Source: Epinephelus fuscoguttatus
Lineage: Eukaryota; Chordata; Actinopteri; Perciformes; Serranidae
Assembly: GCF_011397635.1 (NCBI RefSeq)
Contig: NC_064770.1
Coordinates: 22,066,200-22,130,199, forward strand
DNA length: 64,000 nt
Direction: 5' to 3'
The notes under the pieces are model-generated. The model saw nothing but the letters and a program-made list of their open reading frames with translations, made no database searches and had not been told where the DNA came from. The position numbers were made by a program, and so were the translations under genes. Position 1 is the first letter of the stretch; each line of letters opens with the position of its first letter. Of this stretch, positions 12,801 through 25,200 are shown piece after piece.

Positions 12801-15800
12801 GACACTACGCTGTATTTGTATTTTTTTTTTTTTTCTGAGCAAGAGCCACAGATGTTGAATTTTTATTGTATGCATGTACATTGTTTTAGCTGCTGAGGGA
12901 CGCACTAACTGTGGGGGTGGCTACCAGCTTTAAAAAAAAATGTAAAGAGAAACCATAAAAACACATAATGTACATCTCTAAGCTCTGGCTGAAAAGGAGG
13001 ACTGTACTTTTTTTTGTGCTAAAGCTGCTCCTCTCAGCCTGCAGTCACAAGGAGACAGAGAGGGCATCGGCAAAGGAGGGGAGTGAAGGGGGGAGGGAGC
13101 GAGAGAGAAAGAGAGGCGCAGGAGGTGGAGACATGATTGCAGCAGCACATAAGGAAGTAGCAGGCAGGTAGGGAGGGGAGGGGAGGGCTGGAGGGAGGGC
13201 TCTTGTGAGACTACAGCACACTACCTCACCATGTCAAGGTGCAACTAACACCTCGTCTCTACTCTCTCTACGCGGTGTTCATTCACAGCCCGCAGCCTCA
13301 CCGCTCCACTTTTGCACTGCAGTTACTGGCTGCTGTCACACGGGACACTGTGGCCAGGGTTGCGTCATCACACCTCTGGCAATATTCAACTGAAAATCAG
13401 GTGTCCGTGACTCCTGACACAACCTACATTGAAACTGGCAGACACCAATTGCTCAGACACAATCGCACAGAGCTGAAGGAAGCTGGAGGTCTTACTTTTC
13501 AGGTCTCTGATGAAGGAGACAGGCTTGATGGCATTGCCTGTGTTGGCAAAGGCTTGGATGATATGGTTCTGCATGACACAGATCATACAGAAGCCTGACT
13601 GGTGACCTGAAACACAGACAACAACAAAGGAAATCAGAGATAGTCACAAAATTGAAGTACAGAAATGTATTACTGTGACAGATTAAGATATCACTAATGT
13701 TCATATCAAAGAAGAGTAGTCGTTGCTGTGGTAACAACTAATGAAGATCCTAAATAAAGAATAAAAACATATTGGATCAAAAAGTTAGAATTAGGCTGAT
13801 TCGAACTACTTTTTAAAAGCATGGCAAAGAAACGGACTAGGAGTGCGGATCTCACAAAACCTCACGATTCAATTGCATTTTTTTGGTGTCCGATTTGATT
13901 CAAAAACAATTTTCAATTGAATAAACAAAAAAGTTGCATAACTTTCGGCCTCTTGCTCCAGTAGGCGTGCAGGCTACTGTGTGCCTAACCATTCACGGGT
14001 GTCCTTATTCCATTGAAATACATTATGAAACATAACTGGCAATTACGAAAGGTCTGCCACCTTTTCATTTCAAAAAGTAAACTGCATTATTTCATGAATT
14101 AATTAATCTGAAAGCACCTTACAGTCTCCTGCCTGTGATGGCATTGGAAGTATTCACAATATATTAAGTGATCGTCTAAAAGCTGTAATTATTTAGACAT
14201 TTAGAAATTAAAAACATGTTTGCAATCGCAGCCTTTTCTTAAAATGAATTTCAGTTTAACTCTGGCATGTCTGTGCTGTAGACTATCGGGGTGCTTTGCT
14301 GCCCTCTCAGTTGAGTCTCGTCTTCTTTGTTACGCCGAAATCACCCTAGTAATAAACATTTCGAAAATTGTCTTTTTTTCCTATAAACCGATGTCACATT
14401 GTGCACGTCGCAATGCATCTACTAACCGAGTTTTCCCTTACCTCTAAAACGTACTTATCATTTTGTCATTTTTTTTTAATCAAACAAATAATCTGAATTC
14501 TATTTGTGAAAAGCAGATGAAAAAATCTGGATTTAGAATACTTTGTAATCAATTTGAGGGACTTACTTACAATCTGAGTGAAAATCAGTTCAAACTGATG
14601 TGCGCTTTTTAAAAATATCCATACTTTTCAGGGAGCATTGGCAAAAACTGAAAATGTTGGGCCTTACGTACAGTGTGTGTACGACAATGCAATGGTTGTG
14701 GAGCCTTAATTAAGCAGGTTGTCCTTTATAGCAAATATGAGTGAAGTCTGACTAAAGCAAAATCAGTAAACACATTATACATGTTAGAAAATACTGTAAA
14801 CTGTGTAATACTGAAATGTGGAGTTAAACTACTAAACTGTTTTCACCATTTCTGTTTCCAGGATTTTTCATGGCTCAGTGATGCACCGTCTGGAGCCATC
14901 CTTATCATGACCCCTCTTCTACTATATGAAAGCTACCTTACTTCTAACGTTAGTTCGTTCGTCGAGAGGTGAGTTCACTGCGTTCAACAAGCTCTCTTAG
15001 CTCTTTCAGTCTAATAAATACGTGATTAAACATCTATAAATGCCACAAACATGAAAACTTTTCGGTTTGTCAGCCCGAATCAGCTACCCAGCCCGCTGAC
15101 AGTTACTGCTCACTGCTGTGGATGTGTGCTTTGTTTCAACATCAGCTGCTGTTAACTGCTGAACAAGACTGTCGCTGTGGGGCAGCACTAATTCTTCAGC
15201 TTGAGGGTGGGAGGAACACTTTAGACATATTTATTTTTGCCTTTTTTCTGCCTGTTTTACGAGGCTAAGTGTTGCAACTCAGTGCCTTTGTCACCCGTAA
15301 CACCACAGCATAATAATTCTTAATGAAATAAAAACGTACTCAAGGCTATGCACATGCAGCTTGGTTACACTGGTCTGGACCAAAGGACCATTTAGCAGGG
15401 TGTGTACTATTTTACGATTTCACCTACAGCACTGAAACTTTAGGTCAGCGAGTCTTTGTTTTCTTGGCTTGTTAAAAAGGTTAAGTCAGTAAATCATGGA
15501 CTGCTGAATGTTTAAGAGCCTGAGTGAAAGTTAGTGTGGACGAACTGACCAACTGAAGCAGCTGTTTTTGTTTCTCTTCTTCAGCTGCTTTGGCTTGCAT
15601 TCCACAGTGACGTTCAGCCACATGTGTCTGCACATAGGGTAGTGGGATTAGAGTCGTTTCCAAAACGCACGACTATGTAGGTGTGCGTAGTGGTAAGGAA
15701 AATATAAGTGAATGAGAGTGTAAACGCTGTGAGTCAGGCAGCATTAAAGAGCGTGATTCAAATACTCACAGGCACGGCTGTGCTCCTTTGAGAGTAAGTA

Positions 15801-16378
15801 GTTGGCAAGTGGAGGGGTGTAGGTGAGACACTGCACTGTGGAGTTGAGGAAGCAGGTGTTCCCGAGGTTGTGGAGACCGGCTCCCACCCTGTACACGCGC
15901 TCCCATTTAAGGGTAAGCTTGTTCCCTGGAAAGAGCATCTTCTGTGGTGCGGGGATCCCATCGCTCTGGCCCCCGACTACGTTCTCTGAGACTGAAGGAG
16001 GAGTGCAGTCAATATTGTGACATAATCAAAAGAGTAATGCAGAAACTGAGCATTTATGCAAAAGGCAATTATGAAAAAAATCAAACTTTAAACATCTAAA
16101 TTTTCATTTCAATTTGAGAACTTACCTTGCCTCTTTATTTGGGCAGGCTCTGGGGCCTTCTGGCTTGTGGCGCCCTCGTTCCTGGGATTGAGGATCACAT
16201 ACTTGTTCTTCAGGCTGTCCAGCTGATAGGAGAAACCCTTGCTCGCAGGCTCAAACTCTATCTTCTGCAAGAGGACCTTCTTGGCAGAGGACGCCAACAG
16301 CTTGTTGAGGTCGCCCTCATCACCCGTCTCCTTTCGACCAGGTTTTAATGCCTCCTTGAGTTTATCTACTATCGGCAT
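1562..16378 (-). CDS. usp36: Ubiquitin carboxyl-terminal hydrolase 36 (USP36), 3' end off window
   Basis: USP36 is a nucleolar cysteine protease that removes ubiquitin from proteins such as rRNA-processing factors and MYC (family knowledge). Coding exons, in transcript order: 16378-16126, 15991-15770, 13606-13496, 11720-11618, 8824-8757, 8276-8206, 8098-8016, 7876-7765, 7664-7524, 5266-5166, 5075-4937, 4850-4488, 3149-2925, 2473-2349, 2254-1562. All junctions are GT-AG and in phase, giving 936 residues; human is about 1120, so the C-terminus is missing from the window. The start [16 protein letters not shown] matches vertebrate USP36. The Cys box [12 protein letters not shown] places the nucleophile at Cys131 and the His box [13 protein letters not shown] places His382, the human numbers. 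A zinc ribbon uses Cys255/258/302/305. A Ser/Pro-rich middle and three lysine tracts (790-798, 827-838, 911-918) follow. No damage was seen. Confidence 0.95.
3233..3813. mobile_element. Non-autonomous DNA transposon (MITE) in usp36 intron
   Basis: The left end reads TTAAAGAGGACCTTTTATGC. The right end, reverse-complemented, begins TTTAAAGGGGACCTACTATG, so the two ends form imperfect terminal inverted repeats about 580 bases apart. There is no transposase frame inside. It lies in the usp36 intron between the exons at 2925-3149 and 4488-4850. The superfamily is not settled. Confidence 0.6.
3853..3885. repeat. (CA)n microsatellite
   Basis: This is an uninterrupted CA dinucleotide run of about 16 units in a usp36 intron. 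Confidence 0.95.
3985..4300. repeat. Fragment of an interspersed teleost repeat (fragmentary)
   Basis: The stretch has the sentence-like features of a common fish repeat with GTGATGGGCATTTTTCACTT and a TCTGACATTTTGCAGATCAAACG segment. Related fragments occur at 18810-19200 and 54640-54898. It is too degraded to define ends. Confidence 0.35.
7524..7664 (-). other. usp36: usp36 exon with catalytic histidine
   Basis: This exon encodes residues 342-388, starting [16 protein letters not shown]. It ends with the His box [14 protein letters not shown], where His382 is the general base of the protease. It starts and ends on codon boundaries (acceptor TTTTTCAG, donor GTAAGATG). The next exon (5166-5266) carries the WYQMND segment with the third catalytic position, Asn398/Asp399. 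Confidence 0.9.
8875..9195 (-). mobile_element. LINE reverse-transcriptase fragment (5' part of a split copy)
   Basis: Read on the minus strand, the block encodes the tail of a fish non-LTR retrotransposon ORF2, with [17 protein letters not shown] and a following GRRP segment. The same family is seen at 50405-51065. The nucleotide phrase GGCATCCTGATCAGATGCC is shared by the two copies. This copy stops at about 9195, and its sequence appears to resume near 11015. The clade (RTE or L2-like) is uncertain. Confidence 0.7.
9196..11014. mobile_element. Probable insertion that split a LINE copy, with hAT-like right end
   Basis: This 1.8 kb separates two parts of a LINE that are continuous in the copy at 50405-51065. 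Near 10785-10804 it has the phrase GGCCATATCGCCCAGCCCTA, the reverse complement of a hAT-type terminus (GGGCTGGGCGATATGGCC) common in fish. The matching left end was not found, so either the left end is lost or several elements are present. It includes a (CA)n run at 10400-10421. A long minus-strand frame at 9906-10418 is low-complexity and not gene-like. Confidence 0.4.
11015..11500 (-). mobile_element. LINE reverse-transcriptase fragment (rest of split copy)
   Basis: The sequence matches in order the continuation of the LINE copy at 50690-51065. Shared phrases include GCCGCTTGTATCCA, AAGACCCTGAGATACTTG versus AAGACCCCGAGATACTTG, and TCACACTCTGCTGCAAACCACC. It lies in the usp36 intron just before the exon at 11618-11720 and has many stop codons. 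Confidence 0.7.
13045..13200. repeat. Purine-rich low-complexity tract
   Basis: The plus strand is almost all A and G across most of this stretch, with repeated GAGGGAG, GAGAGAAAGAG and GGGAGGGGAGGGG words. It is intronic in usp36. No gene is evident. Confidence 0.6.
13780..13930. repeat. Fragment of an AT-rich interspersed repeat
   Basis: A block in a usp36 intron with ATTCGAACTACTTTTTAAAAG and CACGATTCAATTGCATTTTTTT looks like a decayed transposon terminus. No second end was found. The rest of the 13607-15769 intron shows nothing I can name. Confidence 0.25.
15770..15991 (-). other. usp36: usp36 exon with catalytic cysteine
   Basis: This exon encodes residues 85-158. It carries the Cys box [14 protein letters not shown], with Cys131 the nucleophile, followed by [20 protein letters not shown]. 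The final Cys codon is split T|GT across the next intron and is completed by the exon at 13496-13606 ([14 protein letters not shown]). The region has no in-frame stop. Confidence 0.92.
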
Positions 16379-16391
16379 TGTTGGAACATCA
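16126..16391 (-). other. usp36: usp36 first coding exon
   Basis: The acceptor CTCTCTGCAG precedes 13 bases of 5' leader and the ATG at 16378. The first 84 codons encode the conserved N-terminal segment that precedes the protease domain, including [20 protein letters not shown]. The start is fixed by alignment with human USP36, whose first 16 residues are nearly the same. Confidence 0.92.
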
Positions 16392-18809
16392 CTGCAGAGA
16401 GAGTCAGATTGAGTGTCAGTGTGTTCACAGCGTCACTTCACCAGACTCACATAAAGCTGCGCAAAACACATACACTCATTTCCCCAAAGGGATCAATCTC
16501 ATATCATCTTATTAGCTCTACCTCCCATCCCAAAGCACCTCATACTAGCTTTACTGTCATTTTCTATTACATGGTTCCTGTGCTGGGACTTGAAACTGTC
16601 ACCACGGCAGTGTTAATGCCCCTCATAGCTGAACAGGACCAAAAGTAAACCCACAGTTGATCAAATAAATATTGAATTTATCTCTCCAATAATCACCTAA
16701 GTGCCCAATAACGCCCTCCCCAGGCTGCATATCCTGACGTGGCTCCAGGAGGGATATAAGGACGCTGTGCATCCAAGGAGCCAGCTGGGTCTTGGCAGCT
16801 GTCCCCGCAGTTATGCAAGACAGCAGACGCTGGTAACATAGGGTGACGGAGAGTGTATGAGAAAGGAGAGGCTGATCATTTAGTGCACATGAGGTGTAAA
16901 CAGTTGCTGTTAACTGCCAGGTCCAAGTCTTATCAATTACTGTGCATGCCCTGTATCAGTGTTTTCATTGTTATCTCCCACCAATTGGCATGCTTCTTCT
17001 GTAAAGCTGTATATCATATTTTTTTCCCATCAGGACAATCAGTGATATGAGAGATTAAAAAAAGATAAAAATTAAAGCATTTGCATTGGTTGTCTGCTGT
17101 CCCTTTAAACACAGTGTAGCTGAGTGTACTAAAAGGACTATTTCAGTGTAGATAACAACAACCGTCTGCCAGAGTCAGCCCAGTGAATGACTTCTGACAT
17201 GTTATTTTCTACAGAAGGCGTCAGGCTGGCAAAATGTGTTCAACGCTGACCGAGGAGTGAGTAAACAAATCATTCAGTCTCTTATTGCCTCAGTTTACTC
17301 AGGGTGCTGCCAAGGTGCCCCAAACTCAACAAATCCCCCCCGTAGAAGTGAGAGCATTACATCACGTAGATGTTACAGTGCAGCTCTAAAAACACCAAAG
17401 GCATGGAGCACCGTGAGAGTCGTGCTCATCAGAGTGGGCAGTGATGTCATGAAGAGGGAAGGAGGGCTGAACATGCACTGTATGCACAAGGGCACGCTGA
17501 CCTTCACGTGCGGCTGCTACTGATACGACTAAAAACGACACAGCCCACGGGGACACAGCTAAGTGCAGTGATGCAACTGCGAGGCCAAGCAGCCATATTA
17601 ATACATTGACCACTACGCGGCTGTTTAATCAGATTAGTGTATCACAACAATTAGTCATTTTATTTGTACGTAGCTCACACAAACTTTCCTTTGTTTATGT
17701 TCGCATTTGGATTGTCTATGCAGCCACTGTGAGCAGTTATCTGAAATCTTGTCCTCACAGGGATAGGTCTGATTTTTACTGTAAATTGATACCAGTCATT
17801 CACCAGTAGTGAAATCTATGCATAGATATTAGCTAGGGCTACAAGTACTAATATCAATGTATAGATAATAAGGTCCTGTAGTGAACAACTCCAGCATACA
17901 AATCATATAAAACTACATCGGGTTAGACGACTTTAGATGTTAAGGTAGCTTGTAGGCGTCTGTCTAGAGATCATCTGAGAGCAGAATCATGCATCGGAAA
18001 TCACAAAAGATATCACCTTCAGATATAAATGGCTTAAACTTGTTTTATTTAACATTACCTTGCATCTTCAGATATCGCTGCACTGTCTGCCGCTGTTCAT
18101 ATTTGTCTGACAAGCCTGTGGCCGGACTTAACCACCTCATCTATTCATGTATAAACGCCAGAACCAATGGGGATGTCAACTAAGTGTCTGTTTAGAAAAT
18201 GCTGACATTTTATGAGTTCTGCATTCAAGTGTATCCCTTACAAGTCATGGCGGTGTGTTTAATACGAAATTACTTCTCAATATGAACAGGAAAAGTCCTC
18301 TAAAGACATAAATGTGATTAAAATATATATATAAAACGGGGTACTCCACATACTGACATGCTTAGTTACATTAGTAGAGTTAGCAATGTTTTATCAATGT
18401 GTTGAGGTACATCTGATAATGCAATCACAGGCCCGACATCGGCCAAAAATACTGCCATTATCATGAGGTTCTGAGAAAATGCAGATAATATCAATAAGTG
18501 TAAAGATGCATTTAGGTCATCACATCAGGTGAAATACATAGAAATGCATGGTAAACCGACAAAGAGGAGTATACTGAGGTTAAAGCATGGTATTATACAC
18601 CTGTGTTTCCAATACAGAAAATAATTGTGTGGCCCACCTAACATTTATTTGCTAGGATCCAAAATGATATTCTTTTCTTTTTGATTTTCTTTTCTTTTCT
18701 TCTTTTTTGCCTCTCTTTCACATTTTGAAAATAAATTTAGAACAATGTCTCTTCAGGAGCCAACATCTATCAATAAAATAGCTGCCAACCCACACTGGTC
18801 AGAGAAAGA

Positions 18810-19200
18810 AAGCCTGAATAGAGCTGAAAATGACTAGTCAATTACTCCAATAGTTGATCAATAGTAAACTGAATCATGCACTATTTTACTAACCGATTCA
18901 CCATTTAATATCTTTCTCAAGTAAAATGTCAAATATAAGCTGGTCCCTGCTTCCTCAGATTTGAGGAATTGTCTCTTTTCTCCATTGTGAACCCATGTAA
19001 ATGTCTCTCTTACGATAGTAATCGCAATAGTTTTGCATTTTGGACTGTTGCTCAGGAAAAACAACCACCCTGGAGGCTGTGGTAACCATTTTCACTATTT
19101 TTTTTTTAATATTTTAAAGACAAAACAGCTGACCAATTAACTGGGAAAATAAAAGCACATTAATACTAAGTGAAAATATTGTTAGTTGCAGGCCTAATAC
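18810..19200. repeat. Interspersed repeat with inverted ends in usp36 intron 1
   Basis: It begins with AGAGCTGAAAATGACTAGTC and ends with ATTGTTAGTTGCAGGCCTAAT. These are diverged versions of the opposing ends of an abundant fish repeat whose termini resemble AGAGCTGAAACGATTAGTC. No coding capacity was seen. The rest of intron 1 (16392-20035) is AT-rich and unremarkable. Confidence 0.4.
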
Positions 19201-20035
19201 TGGTGTTAACTTCTAAATTGTGACAGTAATGGTGACACCTTTCACCTGGATGAAAGAATGAAACATGTGGTGCCTTCGGGGCATCATGGCTTCATAGCCA
19301 CGACTGTGGCAAAGTGGACCATGTAAATAATTTAATCAGCGCAACTGTGTTGCTGATACAATTATATCTGCTGGGCCACAATAGTAAATAACAAGCAACA
19401 ACTATTTATGTAATAACCAATAAGCACAGAGTCCAGTCGTGGGCTAAAAATGCGAACGATGGACTTTATAGCGTGCACCTGAAGGCAGCACAGCGACTGC
19501 TGTCACTCCTGTAGTCCCTCCATTATTACTTTGATTTGACAACTATTTAATTTCCTGTTTTCATGGGTTTTCAGTTCTCCTGTTTCGTATTTATAGTTAT
19601 CCACTCCACTAGCCGGGCAGCCTCTCTGCACTAGTCAACTCTTAGGGCCACTCATCATAGCTAACATGCTAACACCGAGCATTGTTACCGTTAATATCGA
19701 TTTTAACAGTCTCAAGTCCGGAGACAAAACGTTGACATGACTTTGATATAAACCACTATCCCCCTATGTTTAATTATCCGCCATTTCCTGCTGCCTACCG
19801 TATCATTTTGTCTTTCTACGCTTGACAGTGTCAGCAGCAAATTAGCCAGTGAGCTAACTTAACGTGGCGAGAGCCTCTAGCCTCCCTCAGTGTTGCAATG
19901 TGGGTTAGCATCTCAGCGTCCAGGTGGCTAACAACCCTCAACCGCCACATCTTGACCGTTTGCTCAACGACAATCACCCTGGAAATATATGCTAACAAAT
20001 AAAAAGTATACCCAAACGCCGTTTGTTCGCTCACC

Positions 20036-20105
20036 TTTCCTTCAATCGTCCAAAAACGTTAACGATAGAGGGGTCTGCTTCCTCAGCTGTAGCTCTCGAG
20101 TCTGG
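20036..20105 (-). other. usp36: usp36 non-coding exon 1 (inferred)
   Basis: A strong donor, GAAAG followed by GTGAGCG on the minus strand, ends this stretch at 20036. The right edge is approximate. It sits next to GC-rich sequence upstream of the first coding exon, whose acceptor at 16392 implies a separate 5' exon. No long reading frame is present, which fits a leader exon. RNA evidence would be needed to fix the start site. Confidence 0.5.
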
Positions 20106-20260
20106 TATTTTCGCCCATGCTGCATTATCAGAGGGCGGGGACAACAATGACTGACAGGGATGACGGGCCAATCGGAGGACAGGTCACTCCGTAGCTGCAA
20201 GGTTCAGCCAATGAGCGGTCAAGCTGCCGCAGCGCTATCGGGACAGAGCCACACGTGACT
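20106..20260 (-). promoter_or_regulatory. usp36: Probable usp36 promoter
   Basis: Immediately upstream of the inferred first exon is a stretch with more GC and CpG than its surroundings. It includes a GC box (GAGGGCGGGGAC at about 20130-20141), paired ATTGG-type sequences (CCAATCGGAGG and CCAATGAGC on the plus strand) and GCCGCAGCGC. A TATA box is not obvious. This composition fits a housekeeping CpG-type promoter. Confidence 0.45.
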
Positions 20261-22200
20261 TCCAGCCAGCGCTGTTTACCATTGATGCTATCGGCGCGAT
20301 TCATCTGAGCAAATTTTAATGTACGGTGGTAACAAGGAGCGTCAGAAAACCCTCGATTGGACGCTGCTGCAAATATATGAGGCACGTATGCTGAAGCGAA
20401 GCTGCCTTTCTATCACATCCAAATCCCCTGAGGAATGAAATCGCTTTCCTTGTGTCAATTTCCCTACTGCAACCGATTTTAATAATATTTATCATCGTTA
20501 AATATCCGCAGATTTAATCCATATTGGGTATGCAGACATATTTAACTTACTGCAGTTGGACTGAATAACATACTAGAATAGTCACTCCTCTTACAATACC
20601 ATCAAAGAAAAGATCAAGCTTGCGTTTCATCCTTTCACATATGCAAATAAATGAAATATATTACAGTGCACTATACTGTAAATACAATATATTGTTTGAT
20701 GTCGTGAAATCCTATCCTGACAGTCAGAGATCATTTTGATGATTGCAATTTTTTGCACATGGACAGACTCGTGAAGGAATGTCTGTGAGTGTCAAATTGT
20801 CTCCACTGAGGGGCAGCAGAGTGCTGTTATAGTGTCGCAAAGCAGTGTATGGTACTGTAACTCCTGTCCCTGCCTTTAAGTCTCTTAAATACTGGAAATT
20901 ATATTATGCTGGGTTTTGTTTGTTTTTGTCTACTCCCCTTGAATAGAAGTGTATTTGTATATTTTATGTGCATGTGGCGTCTTGTCTTTGAACCACTGAT
21001 GTGAAAATAACCATGCAAAGCATCAAAACAGGGTTTGGCATTTAATATAATAGTCAAAATGTACAGTATTGTTTCAGCTGGACATGCATGCAAAAATCAT
21101 CTCAAAAACGTCTCATGTGAAACCAGCACAAGACATCATACTTGACTACAGTTTTCAAATTAAGAATCTTTTTACACTCTCATATTAATTATCAAAGTCA
21201 CAAGACATTTGCGCAACACTTTAATGGTCAAGGCTCTGTCGATAAATGGATGATTGGTTACAATATGTTCTTTAACCCGTTGTCCTAAAGGAGGAGCCAG
21301 TCAGACAGCTAACATTCAGGCCTACAATTTGACCTTTAATGCACAAAAATGTGTGTTAAAATATTTGGACTTATCTTTCTATAATGGTGTCACTTGTCAC
21401 AAAAAAAGTATCAAAAGGTGGGCTTTGTTTTCAATAGAATATGATGAATCACATAACTTCCTTAAATAAAATATGCCCTTGCACTAAAGCATTACAAAGA
21501 GCTGTAATATAAAAAAAAAATACAAAATACAAAATGGAGGATTCAATCCTCTTTCAGACATTTTTCATTAGAGACAATATGACTGCTGTGACAATTGTAT
21601 TCAAAGTGCATTCTTGTCTATTCAGGATTATTTAAAGAAAAGCAATTTGCAAAAGCACTGATTGTGCTTACTCGAAACAGGTTAACCACACCTTAAAAAA
21701 AACAGAGGGGAAGAGTTTTGAATACTTGGCACAAGAAAGAATCTGAAGCAGGACAGGCAGGAGGCGGCGCTCGCTCCTCGTGATAGCTCTGCTGTCACAA
21801 ATCAAGGCACCGGTTGCCAGCTAATGTTATTTACGAACACACAGATTCACAGAATTGTTAAAATTTGAGTTACAGCTATGTATGTGTTGCATTATAGGAA
21901 TTATAGTTCACTTTAAAAAACACCTTTGGTTAAAAGGTAAATGAATAGTTCAAGAACAAAAATGCTATGAACAGTAATACTGAATTGTGATGATTATCCC
22001 TTTATTTCAGCTGAGGGAGAAGTGGTTTATGACGAAGTGCTTTGGATTTAAGGGGTAGAAGTGTCTGAAAGTGCTGAATTCACAAGACTGTTGATTAAAA
22101 ACATAATGAGTCCTGCAAATGAAAAAAACAACAACCTCACCACAGAGCACACACCCTATGGCTTTCTTAACAAGAAAAACAAAAATAAGAATTTGACTTG
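20261..22200. other. usp36-timp2 intergenic region
   Basis: No coding exon was recognised on either strand. The sequence is AT-rich, and short frames such as 20899-21093 and 21254-21469 have no recognisable protein. Part of the right side may be timp2 3' untranslated sequence, since vertebrate timp2 messages often have long 3' ends. Confidence 0.5.
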
Positions 22201-22204
22201 TGTA

Positions 22205-22210
22205 TTTATT
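22205..22210 (-). terminator. timp2: Candidate timp2 poly(A) signal
   Basis: AATAAA on the minus strand (TTTATT on plus) lies 66 bases past the timp2 stop codon. A further AATAAA is present near 21992. Which is used cannot be told from sequence. Confidence 0.3.
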
Positions 22211-22275
22211 TGTGTTTTTGGTATTTGTATCTTAGTATATCTTAGACATCCTCAGACTGTTGGACAGTGGTGGAG

Positions 22276-25200
22276 TTAAGGGTCTTCGATGTCCAGGAAA
22301 TCCTTTTTGGGCTGTGCTGCTCCTCTGTACCAGGCACAAGAGTCATCACTCCTCTTGATACAAGCATAGTGTTTGGCCTGTTTTCCATTGACTGTCTTCT
22401 CAAGGATCCAGTCCAACCACAGGCACTCCGCCGGGCTGCTGATCATGCAGGGGATGGAGGTGCAGCGGGTGATCTGAGGATCGGCAAAGAGACCAAGATT
22501 AGAGATTAAACTTCAAACAAACACAAACAAAAATGGTGCTAAACAGTACCCAAAAGCGGTTCTTTGACTTGTTATCATAGGGGAACTTGTTTTGCTGCTA
22601 TATAGCACCCGTCTGTTGACAGTGTTGTACACCACCTTTGTCAAATAGTGCTATGTAGAGCCATCAGACACATCATATAGCACTATATTTATGAGTAATG
22701 CTAGATAATACCATGGACGAGTCAATATAAGATATATTGATATGCTTCTAAATGCCACTTTTACTTAAAATATGAATGATTATTAATCAGTTCTTATATA
22801 ATGTTGGCTTAAAAGATTAGAATCCTGCACTAAATGCAAACTGAGAAACACAACATGTTTCTTTTTTAAACCTGGAATATTTTTCTTTTTGAACATGGGG
22901 GCAAAACGGTTGAAAGCCATTGCTTTAATGTATTATTCTCTGGAAATAAGCCCTTTGTAGGCAATTTTTTTGTACTGTTTGCATTCTTTCCCCAGTAAAC
23001 TAAACCAAACTGAAGATCCAGTAAAGATCGCCAGATGAACAATACAGTGTCCCCACTGGCTCTTTAGCTTAGTCTCGTCTCTTCTCGTCTTGTTTTGTTC
23101 AGTTTCGTGGGGAAAAAAACAGTCGGAAACCTCTAAAGAACCACACATCGGCTTAAAAGGTTATCTACTGGTTCTTAGTTTCTGTGCTCCCCACTAGTGG
23201 ACAAACTCACTGAGTACCTGAGGTCTGCTGAAGCTCATTTAAATCTTTAAACATTATTTACTTGTAGAGAACCTCTAAAAAACATACAGGGGCCTAAAAG
23301 GTTCTCAACAGGTTGTAGATCTTGGTTTATCTTAGGGAAAGCACCAAGATAGGAACCTTGACAGAATAATACATAGGCTTTGAATGTTTTCCACTCATTC
23401 TTCAGTAGGGTTTAGTTTAGTTTAGTTATGGCATTTCAACCCACACCAAAGAGGATCAGAGAAACTGACATGTATCTGCGCCTACCTTGCATTCACAGCC
23501 CATTTCATAGCGCTGAGTCAGGCTCTTCTGCTGGGTTTCACTCAAGGTGTCCCAGGGCTCGATGAAGTGACACAGTGTGATGTGCATCGTCCCATCAGTC
23601 TCCACTTTGCCTGTAGAAGAAGGAGAGTGCATTAGATGACATGAAAACGAATATACATATCAGGGAACAATATTGTTTTATTTTTTAATGTGTGATTTCT
23701 AATGTGGTAAAAGTTGTACCTGTGATGAGATACTCCTTGCCATTAGTCTCCAGGGTCACTCCGCACACAGCAGAGGTGGGAGCAGTGTAGATGACGTCGA
23801 AATCCTGGGTGGGACCTTTGAACATCTGACAATCCAAACAGAGGAAAGTACATTTAGATTCATGCTGGACTTAAGTTCATACCCCAGCATGAAAACAGTA
23901 GCTTTATCCGCACATACCTTGATTTGTTTGATGTCATACTTGATCCGCTTGATGGGGTTTCCATAGATGTCGTTGCCAACGTCAACCTCCTGCTGTCCAA
24001 CCACCTTTGCCCTGATAACTGCAAAGAGACAAGAACAACCCACATTTACATTCGCTCTATTTAAAGACAAGTCAAAAACTATTGTTATGGTAAAACCCAA
24101 CAGGATCTGGGTCTGTCTGTATCTGATCGAAGCCCCGCCCAGGTTTGGCATGCTGGAGTCGGCCACAACACATTGCTGTGGCTTGGATCTGAGGAGTGTG
24201 CATGTGCCAGGTGCTGGGAAGACAGAGGCAACATGAGTGTTTCATCAGCTGCAATCAGAGGGAGGAATGTGTGCTGCCTGCTCCCAGGCTCCTGGGCCGA
24301 CGCAGGAGGAAGCCAGTCAGCAATCTTTGAAAAAGCTGAACTAGAATGCTCCCCTTCGCCCCGCAGGCCTCTCTACCGGCCTGCCTCTCTGTCTGGATAG
24401 AGGTGCTGACATGCAAATCAACCTTCTCTCCCTTTCGTGTGCAGCCTTTCCCCTTCTCTCTCTTTCTCTCTCCGTCTCTTGCACTCTGAAGTTCCAGCTC
24501 CCAGACTCGGAGAGGTTTGGACGAGGAAAAAAATATAACAGTTCAAGTGGAAAAATATCATCAGAGCCATACGGATGAGCCTTTGAGCTTGAAAACTGAG
24601 TATTCAACAAAAAAAATATGACTCATGTGTTTCACAATCACTGCTTCTGTCATGTGAATCCAACTGTTGAAGCACAGCGTTTCACTGATCAGAAGCCAGG
24701 CATTGTTAAATACCTGTGGATTACTGCACACTCACACGACAAAATCATATTCAAAATCAAGCTACTAAGCAGTCGAGACTTGCGACAGAGTTAATGCTAA
24801 CCAGATGTTCCCTCTGAAGTTCCAGTTCAAGCCCTCGCTTTCTCAAGGTGGCAGCTACCGACTGCCTCAGACCATCACTAGCCCACTTCCTTACCAAATA
24901 AGATCAAGCCGTTTCATTTGCTTTTAATATGAAGAAGGTATGAAGCTGCGGACCATATGTGCCCTAATTTGATGACAATAGGAGCTTGGAGAACATCTCC
25001 TTTTAAGGGTCTAAAGAGCCGACCCTTAAAAAAAAAAAAAAAAAAAGAAAAAGAAAAACAGGAGGAAAAGGAGAGTGTGTGCACAGATGGAGAGAGTGAT
25101 GGAGTGATGAGGATGGCTGCATTCTCCATGCAGGGGGAACAGAGGAGAGGACGGACAGGAATAGCAGTCACATTGCAGAGGTAGCCTCACAGTGCCCTGT